A stretch of DNA of 64,000 bases, from positions 124,001 through 188,000 of the forward strand of contig NZ_CP089095.1 of NCBI RefSeq assembly GCF_021172145.1, written 5' to 3'. The DNA is from Flavobacterium cyclinae. Lineage in GTDB: Bacteria > Bacteroidota > Bacteroidia > Flavobacteriales > Flavobacteriaceae. How positions within the stretch are numbered: the first letter of the stretch is position 1; each line of letters starts with the position of its first letter. A model generated the notes under the pieces. That model saw only the letters and a program-made list of their open reading frames with translations, had not been told where the DNA came from and did not search any database. This document shows, piece by piece, positions 1 through 8,534 of the stretch. Made by a program: the position numbers and the translations under genes.

Positions 1-481
1 AATACCGGTTACTAAAGATGTGGTTAACAAAGATGTAGCTTTTGCAGTAGTTAAGTTAATGGAAGGGGTAACCCAATCAGGAACAGGTTCACGATTAAAA
101 TGGGGAGGAGCAGGATTCCGAAATTATGATTATAGTTTTGGTAATCCAATAGCTGGAAAAACAGGAACTTCTCAAAATAATTCTGATGGATGGTTTATAG
201 GCATGGTTCCAAATTTAGCCACCGGAATTTGGGTAGGAAATGAAGATAGAGCCGCTCATTTTAAATCTACTCATTATGGACAAGGTGCAACAATGGCACT
301 ACCAATTTGGGGTATTTTTATGAAAAAATGTTATGCCGATAGTGATTTAGATGTATCAAAAGACCCATTTGAACGACCTGATGATTTAAAAATCAAGGTG
401 GATTGTTGGACGCCTAAAAAAGTAGTAGATTCTACTGCTGTTCCAACAGATGAACCTGATATGAATGAATTTGGAATATAA
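1..481 (+). CDS. Penicillin-binding protein 1A, C-terminal fragment (5' end outside window)
   Basis: This is the last roughly 159 codons of a class A penicillin-binding protein, open in frame from base 2 and cut by the window edge. The visible part is the end of the transpeptidase domain, which cross-links peptidoglycan peptides in the periplasm. The diagnostic KTGT box (GKTGTSQNN) lies near base 160 and is followed by the usual DGWFIGMVPNLATGIWVGN stretch. The remaining 75 or so residues are a charged tail ending in an acidic segment. The GTG at base 20 is not the start, because the frame is open upstream of it. The SxxK and SxN motifs and the glycosyltransferase domain would lie upstream and cannot be checked. 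The family call is firm; the 1A subtype is inferred. Confidence 0.93.
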   Translation, partial: IPVTKDVVNKDVAFAVVKLMEGVTQSGTGSRLKWGGAGFRNYDYSFGNPIAGKTGTSQNNSDGWFIGMVPNLATGIWVGNEDRAAHFKSTHYGQGATMALPIWGIFMKKCYADSDLDVSKDPFERPDDLKIKVDCWTPKKVVDSTAVPTDEPDMNEFGI

Positions 482-500
482 AACAACAACAAACTAATAT

Positions 501-1199
501 ATGATTTCTAGAAAAGTTAACAACGTTAAAGAGGCTTTAGAAGGCATTCAAGACGGACAAACCATCATGTTAGGTGGTTTTGGTCTTTGTGGAATTCCCG
601 AAAACAGTATTGCCGAATTAGTAAATAAAGGAGTTACCAATTTAACTTGTATTTCCAATAATGCAGGTGTTGATGATTTCGGATTGGGATTATTATTACA
701 AAAACGCCAAATCAAAAAAATGATTTCTTCTTATGTAGGAGAAAATGCTGAATTTGAAAGACAAATGCTTTCAGGTGAATTAGAAGTAGAACTAACACCA
801 CAAGGAACTTTAGCTGAAAAATGTCGTGCTGCTCAAGCAGGAATTCCAGCATTCTTTACTCCAGCAGGTTACGGAACAGAAGTAGCTGAAGGAAAAGAAG
901 TTCGTGAATTTAACGGAAAAATGCATGTTTTAGAACATGCTTTCAAAGCCGATTTTTCAATTGTAAAAGCTTGGAAAGGTGACGAAGCAGGAAATTTAAT
1001 CTTCAAAGGAACAGCCCGAAACTTTAATGCACCGATGGCTGGCGCAGCAAAAATCACAATTGCTGAGGTTGAAGAATTGGTACCAGCTGGAACTTTAGAT
1101 CCAAATGAAATTCACATTCCAGGAATTATGATTAATCGTATTTTCCAGGGTGAGAAATTTGAGAAAAGAATTGAGCAAAGAACCGTTAGACAAAAATAA
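501..1199 (+). CDS. scoA: 3-oxoacid (succinyl-CoA:acetoacetate) CoA-transferase subunit A
   Basis: Alpha subunit (232 aa) of a heteromeric family I CoA transferase, which moves CoA between succinyl-CoA and acetoacetate in ketone-body and branched-chain amino acid catabolism. The N-terminal [10 protein letters not shown] motif and the length are typical. The ATG at 501 follows the PBP gene by 19 bases, so read-through from upstream is possible. The partner subunit lies 134 bases downstream, an unusually wide gap for two subunits of one enzyme, and that gap is filled by short repeats. The choice of acetoacetate over another 3-oxoacid is inferred from the family. Confidence 0.92.
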   Translation: MISRKVNNVKEALEGIQDGQTIMLGGFGLCGIPENSIAELVNKGVTNLTCISNNAGVDDFGLGLLLQKRQIKKMISSYVGENAEFERQMLSGELEVELTPQGTLAEKCRAAQAGIPAFFTPAGYGTEVAEGKEVREFNGKMHVLEHAFKADFSIVKAWKGDEAGNLIFKGTARNFNAPMAGAAKITIAEVEELVPAGTLDPNEIHIPGIMINRIFQGEKFEKRIEQRTVRQK

Positions 1200-1215
1200 T
1201 TAGCCAATATGCAAA

Positions 1216-1327
1216 TGAGCCATTTAGACGATGAGCCATTTAGTCAATAAAATTAATTGACACATTGACACATTTTCAAATTGACACATAAAAATAGGCA
1301 CATTGACACATTATCACATTGACACAT
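1216..1327. repeat. Short tandem repeat cluster between scoA and scoB
   Basis: Two kinds of short repeat fill the gap between the CoA-transferase subunit genes. ATGAGCCATTTAG occurs twice (1215-1227 and 1231-1243). TTGACACAT occurs five times (1257-1265, 1265-1273, 1281-1289, 1303-1311, 1319-1327), the last copy ending seven bases before the scoB start codon. No open frame, terminator hairpin or promoter box is seen. The origin is unknown; similar short-period arrays flank the decayed four-helix-bundle gene near 63.1-63.5 kb. Confidence 0.85.
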
Positions 1328-1333
1328 TATACT

Positions 1334-1993
1334 ATGGCATTAGATAAAAATCAAATCGCAAAAAGAATAGCACAAGAAGTAAAAGACGGTTACTATGTTA
1401 ATTTAGGAATCGGAATCCCAACTTTAGTTGCCAATTATGTTCGTACCGATATTTCAGTTGAATTTCAATCTGAAAATGGGGTTTTAGGAATGGGACCTTT
1501 CCCTTTTGAAGGAGAAGAAGATGCGGATATCATAAACGCAGGAAAACAAACCATCACCACTTTACCAGGAGCCAGTTTCTTTGACTCAGCATTTAGTTTC
1601 GGAATGATTCGCGCTCAAAAAGTAGATTTAACGATTTTAGGAGCTATGGAAGTTTCTGAAAATGGTGATATTGCCAACTGGAAAATCCCAGGAAAAATGG
1701 TAAAAGGAATGGGTGGTGCTATGGATTTAGTAGCTTCGGCAGAAAATATTATCGTAGCTATGATGCACGTTAATAAAGCAGGAGAATCTAAAATTCTAAA
1801 AAGATGTACACTTCCATTAACAGGTGTTGGTTGTGTGAAAAAAGTAGTTACAGAATTAGCAGTTTTAGAAATTACTCCAAGAGGTTTCAAATTGTTAGAA
1901 ACAGCACCAGGCGTTTCAGTTGAAGATGTTATTAAAGCAACAGAAGCAGAATTAATCATTGAAGGAGATATTCCTGAAATGAAAATCGATTAA
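1334..1993 (+). CDS. scoB: 3-oxoacid CoA-transferase subunit B
   Basis: Beta subunit (219 aa) of the CoA transferase encoded just upstream. The SENGVLGMGP motif contains the glutamate that forms the covalent glutamyl-CoA intermediate in this family. The start is placed at ATG 1334 (MALDKNQIAK) instead of the in-frame TTG at 1319, because the five residues in between are a translation of the TTGACACAT repeat and are not part of the family fold. The two subunits should form an alpha2beta2 enzyme. The gene is followed by an inverted-repeat element. Confidence 0.92.
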   Translation: MALDKNQIAKRIAQEVKDGYYVNLGIGIPTLVANYVRTDISVEFQSENGVLGMGPFPFEGEEDADIINAGKQTITTLPGASFFDSAFSFGMIRAQKVDLTILGAMEVSENGDIANWKIPGKMVKGMGGAMDLVASAENIIVAMMHVNKAGESKILKRCTLPLTGVGCVKKVVTELAVLEITPRGFKLLETAPGVSVEDVIKATEAELIIEGDIPEMKID

Positions 1994-2008
1994 TAATAAA
2001 TTTTTTGT

Positions 2009-2111
2009 TTACCGCAGATTCGCAGATTACAATTTTTAACATCTGTGGATCTGCTTTTTACTTCTATTTAATCCAATAAAAAACAAATAATAATCTGCGA
2101 ATCCGCGGTAA
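2009..2111. repeat. Intergenic palindromic element, 21-bp arms
   Basis: Inverted repeat with arms at 2009-2029 and 2091-2111 that match at 20 of 21 positions. The left arm contains CCGCAGATTCGCAGATTA. A further degenerate copy of the same word lies between the arms near 2038-2054. The element fills most of the gap between scoB and the methyltransferase gene. It has no open frame and no terminator-like U run. The palindrome at 57443-57501 has a similar design (a GCAGATTA- or GCCACGGATTA-type outer word), so this may be a dispersed REP- or MITE-like family. Confidence 0.8.
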
Positions 2112-2125
2112 TATTTTCAAGAAAA

Positions 2126-3292
2126 ATGAGCTTACCAAAAGTAATTCTAAAATCAGGTAAAGAAAAATCTATTCAACGTCGTCATCCTTGGATTTTCAGT
2201 GGTGCGGTTTATGGCGTGAGTCGTGAAATTAATGATGGCGAAATGGTAGATGTAGTCGATTCGAAAAACAATCATTTAGGAACGGGATATTTCAGTGATA
2301 AAGGAAGTATCGTAGTTCGAATTTTGACTTTCGGCGATGAAACTTTTTCTGAGAATTTCTGGAATGAAAAATTGCAATCGGCTTGGAAGTTGCGATTGAA
2401 ATTATTGAATTTAGAAGTTACGAATGCTTTTCGTGTAATTCACGGAGAAGGAGATGGAATTCCAGGATTAATCATTGACTATTACGATAAGAACTGGGTA
2501 ATTCAAGCCCATTCTACTGGAATTTTTCTTCAAATGGCGGAAATTGCAAAAGCGATTCAAATCAATTTCTCAGATTTTTGCGAAACCATTTATTGTAAAA
2601 GTTCAGGAACTTTACCTAATAGAGGAACCGATTATTTCTTATTTGGAAATAAAGCAGAAGCGGTTGCGAAAGAGAACAACATTTTATTTTCGGTAAATTG
2701 GGTAGAAGGTCAAAAAACAGGTTTCTTCCTAGACCAACGTGAAAACCGAAAATTACTAGGCGAATTCTCAAAAGGTAAAAAAGTATTAAACACCTTTTGC
2801 TACACAGGCGGATTTTCAATTTACGCCATGAGCGCGGGAGCTGAGTTGGTAACTTCGGTAGATATTTCTCAAAAAGCGGTGGATTTGGCTGCTAGTAATA
2901 TGGAATTGAATTTTCCAAACGCCAACCATAAAGCTGTAGCTGATGATGTATTCAACTTCATGAAAGAGAATCATCAAATTTATGATGTAATTGTCTTAGA
3001 TCCACCCGCATTTGCAAAAAGCATCAAAAGTAAACACACCGCAACGCAAGCCTACAAACGTTTAAACATTGCAGGTTTAAAAGCTTTAGCTCCAAACGGA
3101 ATTTTATTCACGTTCTCGTGCTCTCAAGTCATTGACGATGTTTTATTTTACAATACAGTTGCCGCAGCAGCCATAGAAACCGGAAGAAACATCAGAGTTT
3201 TACACAAATTAGAACAAGGACCCGATCACCCAACGAATATTTACCATCCCGAAGGTCATTATTTAAAAGGATTGGTGTTGTTTGTAGAGTAG
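2126..3292 (+). CDS. rlmI: Class I SAM-dependent rRNA cytosine methyltransferase, RlmI-like
   Basis: 388-residue protein matching the RlmI/YccW family, whose E. coli member (about 396 aa) makes 5-methylcytosine in 23S rRNA. An N-terminal PUA-like RNA-binding domain covers roughly residues 1-75 and contains RRHPWIFSGAV. The Rossmann methyltransferase domain follows, with the SAM-binding motif FCYTGGFS at 224-231, acidic D246, the DPPAFAKS catalytic-loop motif at 292-299 and SCS at 331-333. It starts 14 bases after the palindromic element and appears to be transcribed alone. The family is secure; the exact rRNA position modified is inferred from E. coli. Confidence 0.85.
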   Translation: MSLPKVILKSGKEKSIQRRHPWIFSGAVYGVSREINDGEMVDVVDSKNNHLGTGYFSDKGSIVVRILTFGDETFSENFWNEKLQSAWKLRLKLLNLEVTNAFRVIHGEGDGIPGLIIDYYDKNWVIQAHSTGIFLQMAEIAKAIQINFSDFCETIYCKSSGTLPNRGTDYFLFGNKAEAVAKENNILFSVNWVEGQKTGFFLDQRENRKLLGEFSKGKKVLNTFCYTGGFSIYAMSAGAELVTSVDISQKAVDLAASNMELNFPNANHKAVADDVFNFMKENHQIYDVIVLDPPAFAKSIKSKHTATQAYKRLNIAGLKALAPNGILFTFSCSQVIDDVLFYNTVAAAAIETGRNIRVLHKLEQGPDHPTNIYHPEGHYLKGLVLFVE

Positions 3293-3300
3293 ACTTGAAA

Positions 3301-3334
3301 GTGTTCAGTGTTCAGTTTGAAGTGTTCAGTGTTT
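3301..3334. repeat. GTGTTCAGT tandem repeat remnant
   Basis: The nine-base word GTGTTCAGT occurs at 3301-3309 and 3322-3330, with an extra overlapping GTTCAGT at 3308-3314, directly downstream of the methyltransferase gene. A related word (TGTTCAGT, read on the minus strand) occurs in the right flank of the IVP pseudogene near 63480. No gene is present in this gap. Confidence 0.6.
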
Positions 3335-3346
3335 TACACATTGTTT

Positions 3347-3364
3347 GTCATTCCGAAGGAATCT
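3347..3364. repeat. GTC-hairpin-CT element, short copy
   Basis: GTCATTCCGAAGGAATCT: a five-base-pair stem ATTCC/GGAAT with loop GAA, bounded by GTC on the left and CT on the right. Longer elements with the same GTC and CT borders occur at 59275-59300, 59326-59351, 61347-61372 and, slightly degenerate, 58627-58652. It lies in the gap before the lipoprotein gene at 3384. Confidence 0.6.
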
Positions 3365-3383
3365 CATAAAGTTTTTTTAAATT

Positions 3384-4097
3384 ATGATAAGATTTTTTAG
3401 CTTCTTACTTTTTACTCTTTTTTTGTTTAGTTGTAAACAGAAAACAGAAATAGTACAAGCTGAAATGAAGTCTTTTAATATGAAAATTGACTTTAGACTT
3501 TATTCTGATAGCACTTACATTTTTAAAAGTATATATGAATTTGATTCTATAAAAAATGAAATTCTTAAAGGAAAATATAAATTAGTAAATGACACACTTG
3601 TTTGTTATGGTGATTTTAATTTTAATGGGGTTTTAAAAAATAATTTTATTGAATCTAACGATGAATATGAAAAATATGAAATCTTAAATTCGAAAATAAA
3701 TTCAAATTCTAAAATTGATTTTCAAAAATTTCCAACTTATACAACTTTTACATTTAGTCAATCAAAACAAAATAATCATTTTAACGAAACAGCTATTCCT
3801 TACGAATTAACAGAAAATGATTTACTTACAATAGATTCTATTTTGCCAATTTACATGAATAAAACAAGTTATTTCAAAGGAGTGAAGAAAACAGACAACT
3901 ATTCGAAACAGTTTATAGCAACAAAAAACAAGAATGGCGAAATAGAAGTTTGGGTTAATTGCACATGTTCAGGAATAGCTAAAGATTCATTCAAATATTT
4001 TATTGGAACAGTTCATGATGGTGGACCTTGTTTTTTTAGATTTAAAATTAATTTATCTACAAAAGAATGTTTTGATGTTGTAGTAAATGGAAATTAA
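3384..4097 (+). CDS. Hypothetical lipoprotein
   Basis: 237-residue protein not recognised by family. The N-terminus is a lipoprotein signal: positively charged start, hydrophobic stretch, and lipobox LFSC with the lipidated cysteine at residue 17. The mature part is rich in Asn, Lys, Ser and Phe. A C-terminal region with VNCTCSG and DGGPCFFRFKINL contains cysteines that could pair after export. The following terminator hairpin ends the unit, so it is probably monocistronic. Function unknown; likely periplasmic, anchored to the inner or outer membrane. Confidence 0.75.
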   Translation: MIRFFSFLLFTLFLFSCKQKTEIVQAEMKSFNMKIDFRLYSDSTYIFKSIYEFDSIKNEILKGKYKLVNDTLVCYGDFNFNGVLKNNFIESNDEYEKYEILNSKINSNSKIDFQKFPTYTTFTFSQSKQNNHFNETAIPYELTENDLLTIDSILPIYMNKTSYFKGVKKTDNYSKQFIATKNKNGEIEVWVNCTCSGIAKDSFKYFIGTVHDGGPCFFRFKINLSTKECFDVVVNGN

Positions 4098-4099
4098 AA

Positions 4100-4129
4100 A
4101 AACCTGTAAGTTGAAAGACTTACAGGTTT
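4100..4129. terminator. Bidirectional rho-independent terminator
   Basis: Perfect 12-bp stem (4100-4111 with 4118-4129, arm AAACCTGTAAGT) and a six-base loop. An A run precedes it and T-rich sequence follows, between convergent genes ending at 4097 (+) and 4159 (-), so it can serve both. Confidence 0.9.
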
Positions 4130-4158
4130 GTATATTTTCTAATCTCTTTATTTTAAGA

Positions 4159-5760
4159 TTAAAGATTCATAAAGAAATCATTCCCTTTATCATCTGTAAT
4201 AATAAACGCTGGGAAATCTTTTACTTCAATTTTACGCACAGCTTCCATTCCTAATTCTGGGAAATCTACAACTTCAACTGATAAGATGTTTTCTTTTGCT
4301 AAAATTGCAGCAGGACCACCAATCGAACCTAAATAGAATCCACCGTGTTTTTTACAAGCGTTCATTACGTCTTTGCTTCGGTTTCCTTTTGCCAACATGA
4401 TCATGCTTCCACCAGCCGCTTGGAATTCGTCTACATAAACGTCCATTCTTCCAGCAGTCGTTGGACCAAAACTTCCTGAAGGCATTCCGTCTGGAGTTTT
4501 TGCAGGACCTGCGTAATATACTGGGTGATTTTTAAAATATTCTGGCATTGGTTTTCCAGCATCTAATAATTCTTTGATTTTGGCATGAGCAATATCGCGT
4601 GCTACAATCAAAGTTCCGTTTAATTTCAAACGTGTTTTGATTGGGTATTTTGATAATTCTCCCAATACTTCTTTCATTGGTTTGTTCAAATCAATTTCCA
4701 CCGCTGGCTCTAAATGTGGAGCAGTTTCAGGTAAAAATTGACCTGGATTCGTTTCCAATTGCTCTAAGAAAATACCGTCTTTCGTGATTTTTCCTTTGAT
4801 ATTTCTATCTGCCGAACAAGAAACTCCCATTCCCACTGGACAAGATGCTGCGTGACGAGGTAAACGAATTACACGAACATCATGTGTTAAATATTTCCCG
4901 CCAAATTGGGCTCCAATAGAGCTTTCTTGACAAATCTGCTGAACACGTTTTTCCCATTCCAAATCACGGAAAGCTTGACCTGCCATGTTTCCAGAAGTTG
5001 GAAGATTGTCATAATAACCAGCAGAAGCTTTTTTCACGGCTGCTAAATTCGCTTCCGCAGAAGTTCCACCGATAACGATAGCTAAGTGATAGGGAGGACA
5101 AGCCGCTGTTCCTAAATCCATAATGCGCTCACGAATGAATTCATCTAGCGATTTTTCATTCAATAAGGATTTAGTTTTTTGATATAAAAACGTTTTGTTA
5201 GCAGAACCACCACCTTTAGCTAAAAATAAAAACTCATACGAATTCCCTTTTTTGGAATAAATATCAATTTGAGCTGGTAAGTTTGAACCCGAATTTTTTT
5301 CTTCAAACATCGAAATCGGCACAATTTGCGAGTAACGAAGGTTTTTATTTTGGTAGGTGTTAAAAATCCCTTTTGATAACCATTCGCCATCATCAACACC
5401 GGTGTATACACTTTCTCCTTTTTTAGCAACTACAATAGCTGTTCCAGTATCTTGACAAGAAGGCAATTTTCCTTCTACTGCCACCGCGGCATTTTGTAAT
5501 AAATTATAAGCCACAAAACGATCGTTGTCTGTTGCTTCTGGGTCTTCAATAATGTTTCTTAGTTTTTGTAAATGTGCCGAACGCAACATAAATGAAACGT
5601 CGTTCATAGCTTCTTGCGCTAATAACTCTAATCCTTTTGGGTCAACCACTACGATTTCTCTGTCGCCAAGTTGCTCCACTTTTACGTAATCAGAAGTTAA
5701 TTTTTTGTATTGTGTATCGTCTTTTAAAATTGGATACGGGTCTTGATATAAAAAGTCCAT
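4159..5760 (-). CDS. fumA: Fumarate hydratase, class I (iron-sulfur)
   Basis: Class I fumarase (533 aa), which hydrates fumarate to L-malate in the TCA cycle using an oxygen-sensitive [4Fe-4S] cluster. Recognisable segments include [12 protein letters not shown] near residue 102 (cluster cysteine), [14 protein letters not shown], and [20 protein letters not shown], followed by the C-terminal fumarase domain with [20 protein letters not shown] and SIGGPAA. The length fits the two-domain single-chain FumA/FumB type (about 548 aa in E. coli). It is the first gene of its strand block, with no obvious partner. Only one fumarase is seen in the window. Confidence 0.94.
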   Translation of the reverse strand: MDFLYQDPYPILKDDTQYKKLTSDYVKVEQLGDREIVVVDPKGLELLAQEAMNDVSFMLRSAHLQKLRNIIEDPEATDNDRFVAYNLLQNAAVAVEGKLPSCQDTGTAIVVAKKGESVYTGVDDGEWLSKGIFNTYQNKNLRYSQIVPISMFEEKNSGSNLPAQIDIYSKKGNSYEFLFLAKGGGSANKTFLYQKTKSLLNEKSLDEFIRERIMDLGTAACPPYHLAIVIGGTSAEANLAAVKKASAGYYDNLPTSGNMAGQAFRDLEWEKRVQQICQESSIGAQFGGKYLTHDVRVIRLPRHAASCPVGMGVSCSADRNIKGKITKDGIFLEQLETNPGQFLPETAPHLEPAVEIDLNKPMKEVLGELSKYPIKTRLKLNGTLIVARDIAHAKIKELLDAGKPMPEYFKNHPVYYAGPAKTPDGMPSGSFGPTTAGRMDVYVDEFQAAGGSMIMLAKGNRSKDVMNACKKHGGFYLGSIGGPAAILAKENILSVEVVDFPELGMEAVRKIEVKDFPAFIITDDKGNDFFMNL

Positions 5761-5815
5761 TGTGTGTATGTTTTGAAAGGTAAAGTTACGGATTTTTGAT
5801 TATTTAGTTGTCTTG

Positions 5816-6964
5816 TTATTCGTATTTATTGTTTTTTATAATTGAATTTTGTTCAATAAAGTTGTAGCCTAAATCAATTGTTTTTGAAGTATTATCAGAA
5901 TATACAATTTTATAATATTGCCCATCTGTTGTTATTTTTTTTATGGTATTCTTCAAAGTCCATTCATGAAATTTTAATGTATATTTTTCTCTAAATTTCC
6001 CTTCATATTTTTTACCTTTTAACAATTCAACTTCAAGTAAAAAAAATTCTGAATCTTTAAAATAAATTTTTGAATTTTCATCAAACAAAAAAGTATTCAT
6101 TAATTTATTATCAAACGGAAAATTATCTTGATATTTTAAGTTTATTTTTTGATAGGCAAAACTTAACTCATTTATTGCTTTTTCTAAATTTACAGGACAA
6201 TCAATATAGGTTTCAACGGTTTTAATTATTTTATTATTTTTTATGAATGATATCGTATTTGTTTGACTATCAGTTGCATTTATAGAATATCTATTTTTTA
6301 AATGATTAATATTAATTTTGTCAAAAGATTTAAATAATAATTTTGTTGTATATTCATCTAATTTAGAAAAGTAATTATCATATACAGTATTTGAACCATA
6401 TGATTTAAAATATAATTCCCCATTTCTATTAATATAAGTTGAATTAAATGGACAAGAACCAAAACAAGGACTTCTATCCACAATTATTGCATCAAATTCA
6501 TCTTTATTATTATTGGATTCCTTTTCTATTTTCTTTAATTGAAAAATCCTGTCATTATAATTTTTAATTTTAATTTCATTATTTGAAATACCCATAACTT
6601 TTATAGTATCCCAAATGTTTTCAGATTTATTGTAAAAAATTATATTAGAATTTTCAATTTTATATTTAGTTTCTGTTCCAAGATAATAATAAGAAAAGCG
6701 ATACTCAAGAGTGCTGTCGGGAAGGGTAAATCTATCTTTTATTAAATAAAAAAAACCACTTTTAAAATCCAAAATACTATCATTAATTATTGAGAAATTT
6801 ATTTTTTCATTTGGGTGAACAGGATGAGAATTTTTCAATTTCTCTGAGTAAAGTTCTTTTTCGAAATACCAATCACCAATATACTTATCATTTGAAGATT
6901 TACTCTCTTTATCACATGATAACATGAAGAGTGTGACTGAATAAAGGATTAAAAATTTTCTCAT
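5816..6964 (-). CDS. Lipoprotein with DUF6438-like domain
   Basis: 382-residue predicted lipoprotein; the N-terminal signal ends in lipobox MLSC with Cys17. The first ~140 residues resemble a lipocalin-like 'how much is left' domain (DKYIGDWYFEKEL). From about residue 155 the sequence VDRSPCFGSCPFNSTYINRNGELYFKSYG matches the DUF6438 signature SPCFGxCPxY, a family of unknown function common in Bacteroidota. It lies seven bases downstream of the SpmA/B-like gene, so the two are probably co-transcribed. The DUF assignment is from memory of the motif; the biochemical role is unknown. Confidence 0.7.
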   Translation of the reverse strand: MRKFLILYSVTLFMLSCDKESKSSNDKYIGDWYFEKELYSEKLKNSHPVHPNEKINFSIINDSILDFKSGFFYLIKDRFTLPDSTLEYRFSYYYLGTETKYKIENSNIIFYNKSENIWDTIKVMGISNNEIKIKNYNDRIFQLKKIEKESNNNKDEFDAIIVDRSPCFGSCPFNSTYINRNGELYFKSYGSNTVYDNYFSKLDEYTTKLLFKSFDKININHLKNRYSINATDSQTNTISFIKNNKIIKTVETYIDCPVNLEKAINELSFAYQKINLKYQDNFPFDNKLMNTFLFDENSKIYFKDSEFFLLEVELLKGKKYEGKFREKYTLKFHEWTLKNTIKKITTDGQYYKIVYSDNTSKTIDLGYNFIEQNSIIKNNKYE

Positions 6965-6971
6965 AATCTAA

Positions 6972-8411
6972 TTAAAAAAACCAACTCGCTACAAAAATCG
7001 CTGTAATCACACAGATTAAATCCACTAAAAGCATCATTCCTAAAGTATAACGGGTGTTTTTCACGTTGATACTTCCAAAATAAACCGCAATTACGTAGAA
7101 AGTCGTTTCGGCACTACACTGGAAAATGCAGCTTAGTCTTCCGGTTAAAGAATCGGGTCCAAATTGCTTCATTGCATCAATCATAAAACCACGTGAACCA
7201 CCAGAACTAAAAGGGCGCAACATCGCCACAGGAAGCGAATCCGTGATTTCTTTAGCTACCCCAAGATGTGCAAATAAAAAGGAAATCCCATTGGCTATAA
7301 TTTCAAATAACCCACTATTTCTGAATAAAGAAATCGCCACTAACATTCCCATTACATAAGGGAAAATAGTCACCCCAGTTTTTAATCCGTTATTGGCTCC
7401 AGCTACAAAAGTGTCGAAAATGGTTGTTTTTTGTTCCACGAATTTCTTTTCTTGAACGAAAGAAAATATCAACGTTCCACCTATAATTAAGATTAACAAT
7501 AATCCCGAAAGGTTAGAAGTAAAATAGTTTTTTCCGATTAAATCTAAACTATTAACATAAAATAATAATCCCACAATCGCACCGATAACTCCCATTAAAG
7601 CTGCTAATAAAGAAGCACTTTTGAAATTAACGCGTTGTTTAATTCCAACTAAAATAAAAGCTGCAATAGTTCCCACAAAAGACGTAATAATACATGGTAA
7701 CATTACATCAGCAGGATTTGCCGCATGTTCTGCTGCACGATAACCAATAATTGATGTTGGGATTAATGTTAAACCAGCCGCATGTAAACACATAAACATG
7801 ATTTGGGCATCACTAGCGCTGTCTTTATCTGGGTTTAGTTCTTGTAAACTTTGCATGGCTTTAAGTCCAAACGGAGTAGCAGCAGAATCTAATCCTAAAA
7901 AGTTAGCAGAAAAGTTTAACGTCATATAAGAAATCGATTCATGATTTTTAGGAATAGAAGGGAATACTTTTGCAAATAACGGGCTTAATTTTTTAGCCAA
8001 TTTTTCAGATGCTCCAGAAATAATAAGTAATTCCATAATACCACAAAAGAATGCTAAATAGGCAATTAATGGTAAAATTAAGTCAAACAAACTGCTTTTG
8101 GTCATTGGAAGTAAACCATCGGCTTTTTGTTTTCCGCTGTAGATTTTTACGGTGTGATTGTTGTACACATAGGTCGTATCAGCATCTGCAATGTTATTAT
8201 TTATTATGAAAGTTTTATCATCAGCGTTTTCTAAACTGTCTTTAACAAACTTTGGCACTTCATTTAAATACTTTTCTCCAATTAAAAGGGGTTCGCCTTG
8301 TTTGCCATTCAACACATAGTCAATAGAATAGTATTGAGATGAAAATAATCCAAAAACAATAAAAAAGATGGAGGAAATAAAAATTACCAACCAAAATCTG
8401 CTTAAAACCAT
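6972..8411 (-). CDS. Nucleoside-recognition (gate domain) membrane protein, SpmA-SpmB fusion
   Basis: 479-residue multi-span membrane protein. An N-terminal membrane anchor is followed by a roughly 90-residue soluble insert. Then come two gate-domain halves corresponding to spore maturation proteins A and B: the SpmA-like half has NFSANFLGLDSAATPFGLKAM (about 168-188), and the SpmB-like half has PYVMGMLVAISLFRNSGLFE and MLRPFSSGGSRGFMIDAM (about 350-430). Non-sporulating Bacteroidota carry such fusions, and their substrate is unknown. The gene is divergent from the S8 protease at 8535 and leads a two-gene unit with the lipoprotein gene at 5816. Confidence 0.85.
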   Translation of the reverse strand: MVLSRFWLVIFISSIFFIVFGLFSSQYYSIDYVLNGKQGEPLLIGEKYLNEVPKFVKDSLENADDKTFIINNNIADADTTYVYNNHTVKIYSGKQKADGLLPMTKSSLFDLILPLIAYLAFFCGIMELLIISGASEKLAKKLSPLFAKVFPSIPKNHESISYMTLNFSANFLGLDSAATPFGLKAMQSLQELNPDKDSASDAQIMFMCLHAAGLTLIPTSIIGYRAAEHAANPADVMLPCIITSFVGTIAAFILVGIKQRVNFKSASLLAALMGVIGAIVGLLFYVNSLDLIGKNYFTSNLSGLLLILIIGGTLIFSFVQEKKFVEQKTTIFDTFVAGANNGLKTGVTIFPYVMGMLVAISLFRNSGLFEIIANGISFLFAHLGVAKEITDSLPVAMLRPFSSGGSRGFMIDAMKQFGPDSLTGRLSCIFQCSAETTFYVIAVYFGSINVKNTRYTLGMMLLVDLICVITAIFVASWFF

Positions 8412-8493
8412 AAAATTAATTTTTTGTAAATGTAATATTAAATCAACAAATATTAAATCGATATTAATTTTTAGAATTTAAGATAAATAATTT

Positions 8494-8501
8494 TATATTT
8501 G
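8494..8501 (+). promoter_or_regulatory. Putative -7 box for the S8 protease gene
   Basis: TATATTTG matches the Bacteroidota -7 consensus TAnnTTTG and lies 33 bases before the start codon at 8535. The -33 region is only T-rich, with no clear TTTG. Confidence 0.5.
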
Positions 8502-8534
8502 TTAATTAATCATTAACCAAACCTACTAATTAAT

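Noticed and set aside
869-1057. Open frame on the minus strand inside scoA
   Set aside because: It lies wholly within a well-supported gene, has no start signal or family, and mirrors the codons of scoA.
1216-1327. CRISPR array
   Set aside because: Repeat units of about nine bases with irregular, very short spacing do not fit CRISPR repeats and spacers, and no cas gene is present.
1319-1333. TTG start for scoB adding five residues
   Set aside because: The extra residues translate a TTGACACAT repeat; the ATG at 1334 begins the conserved protein.
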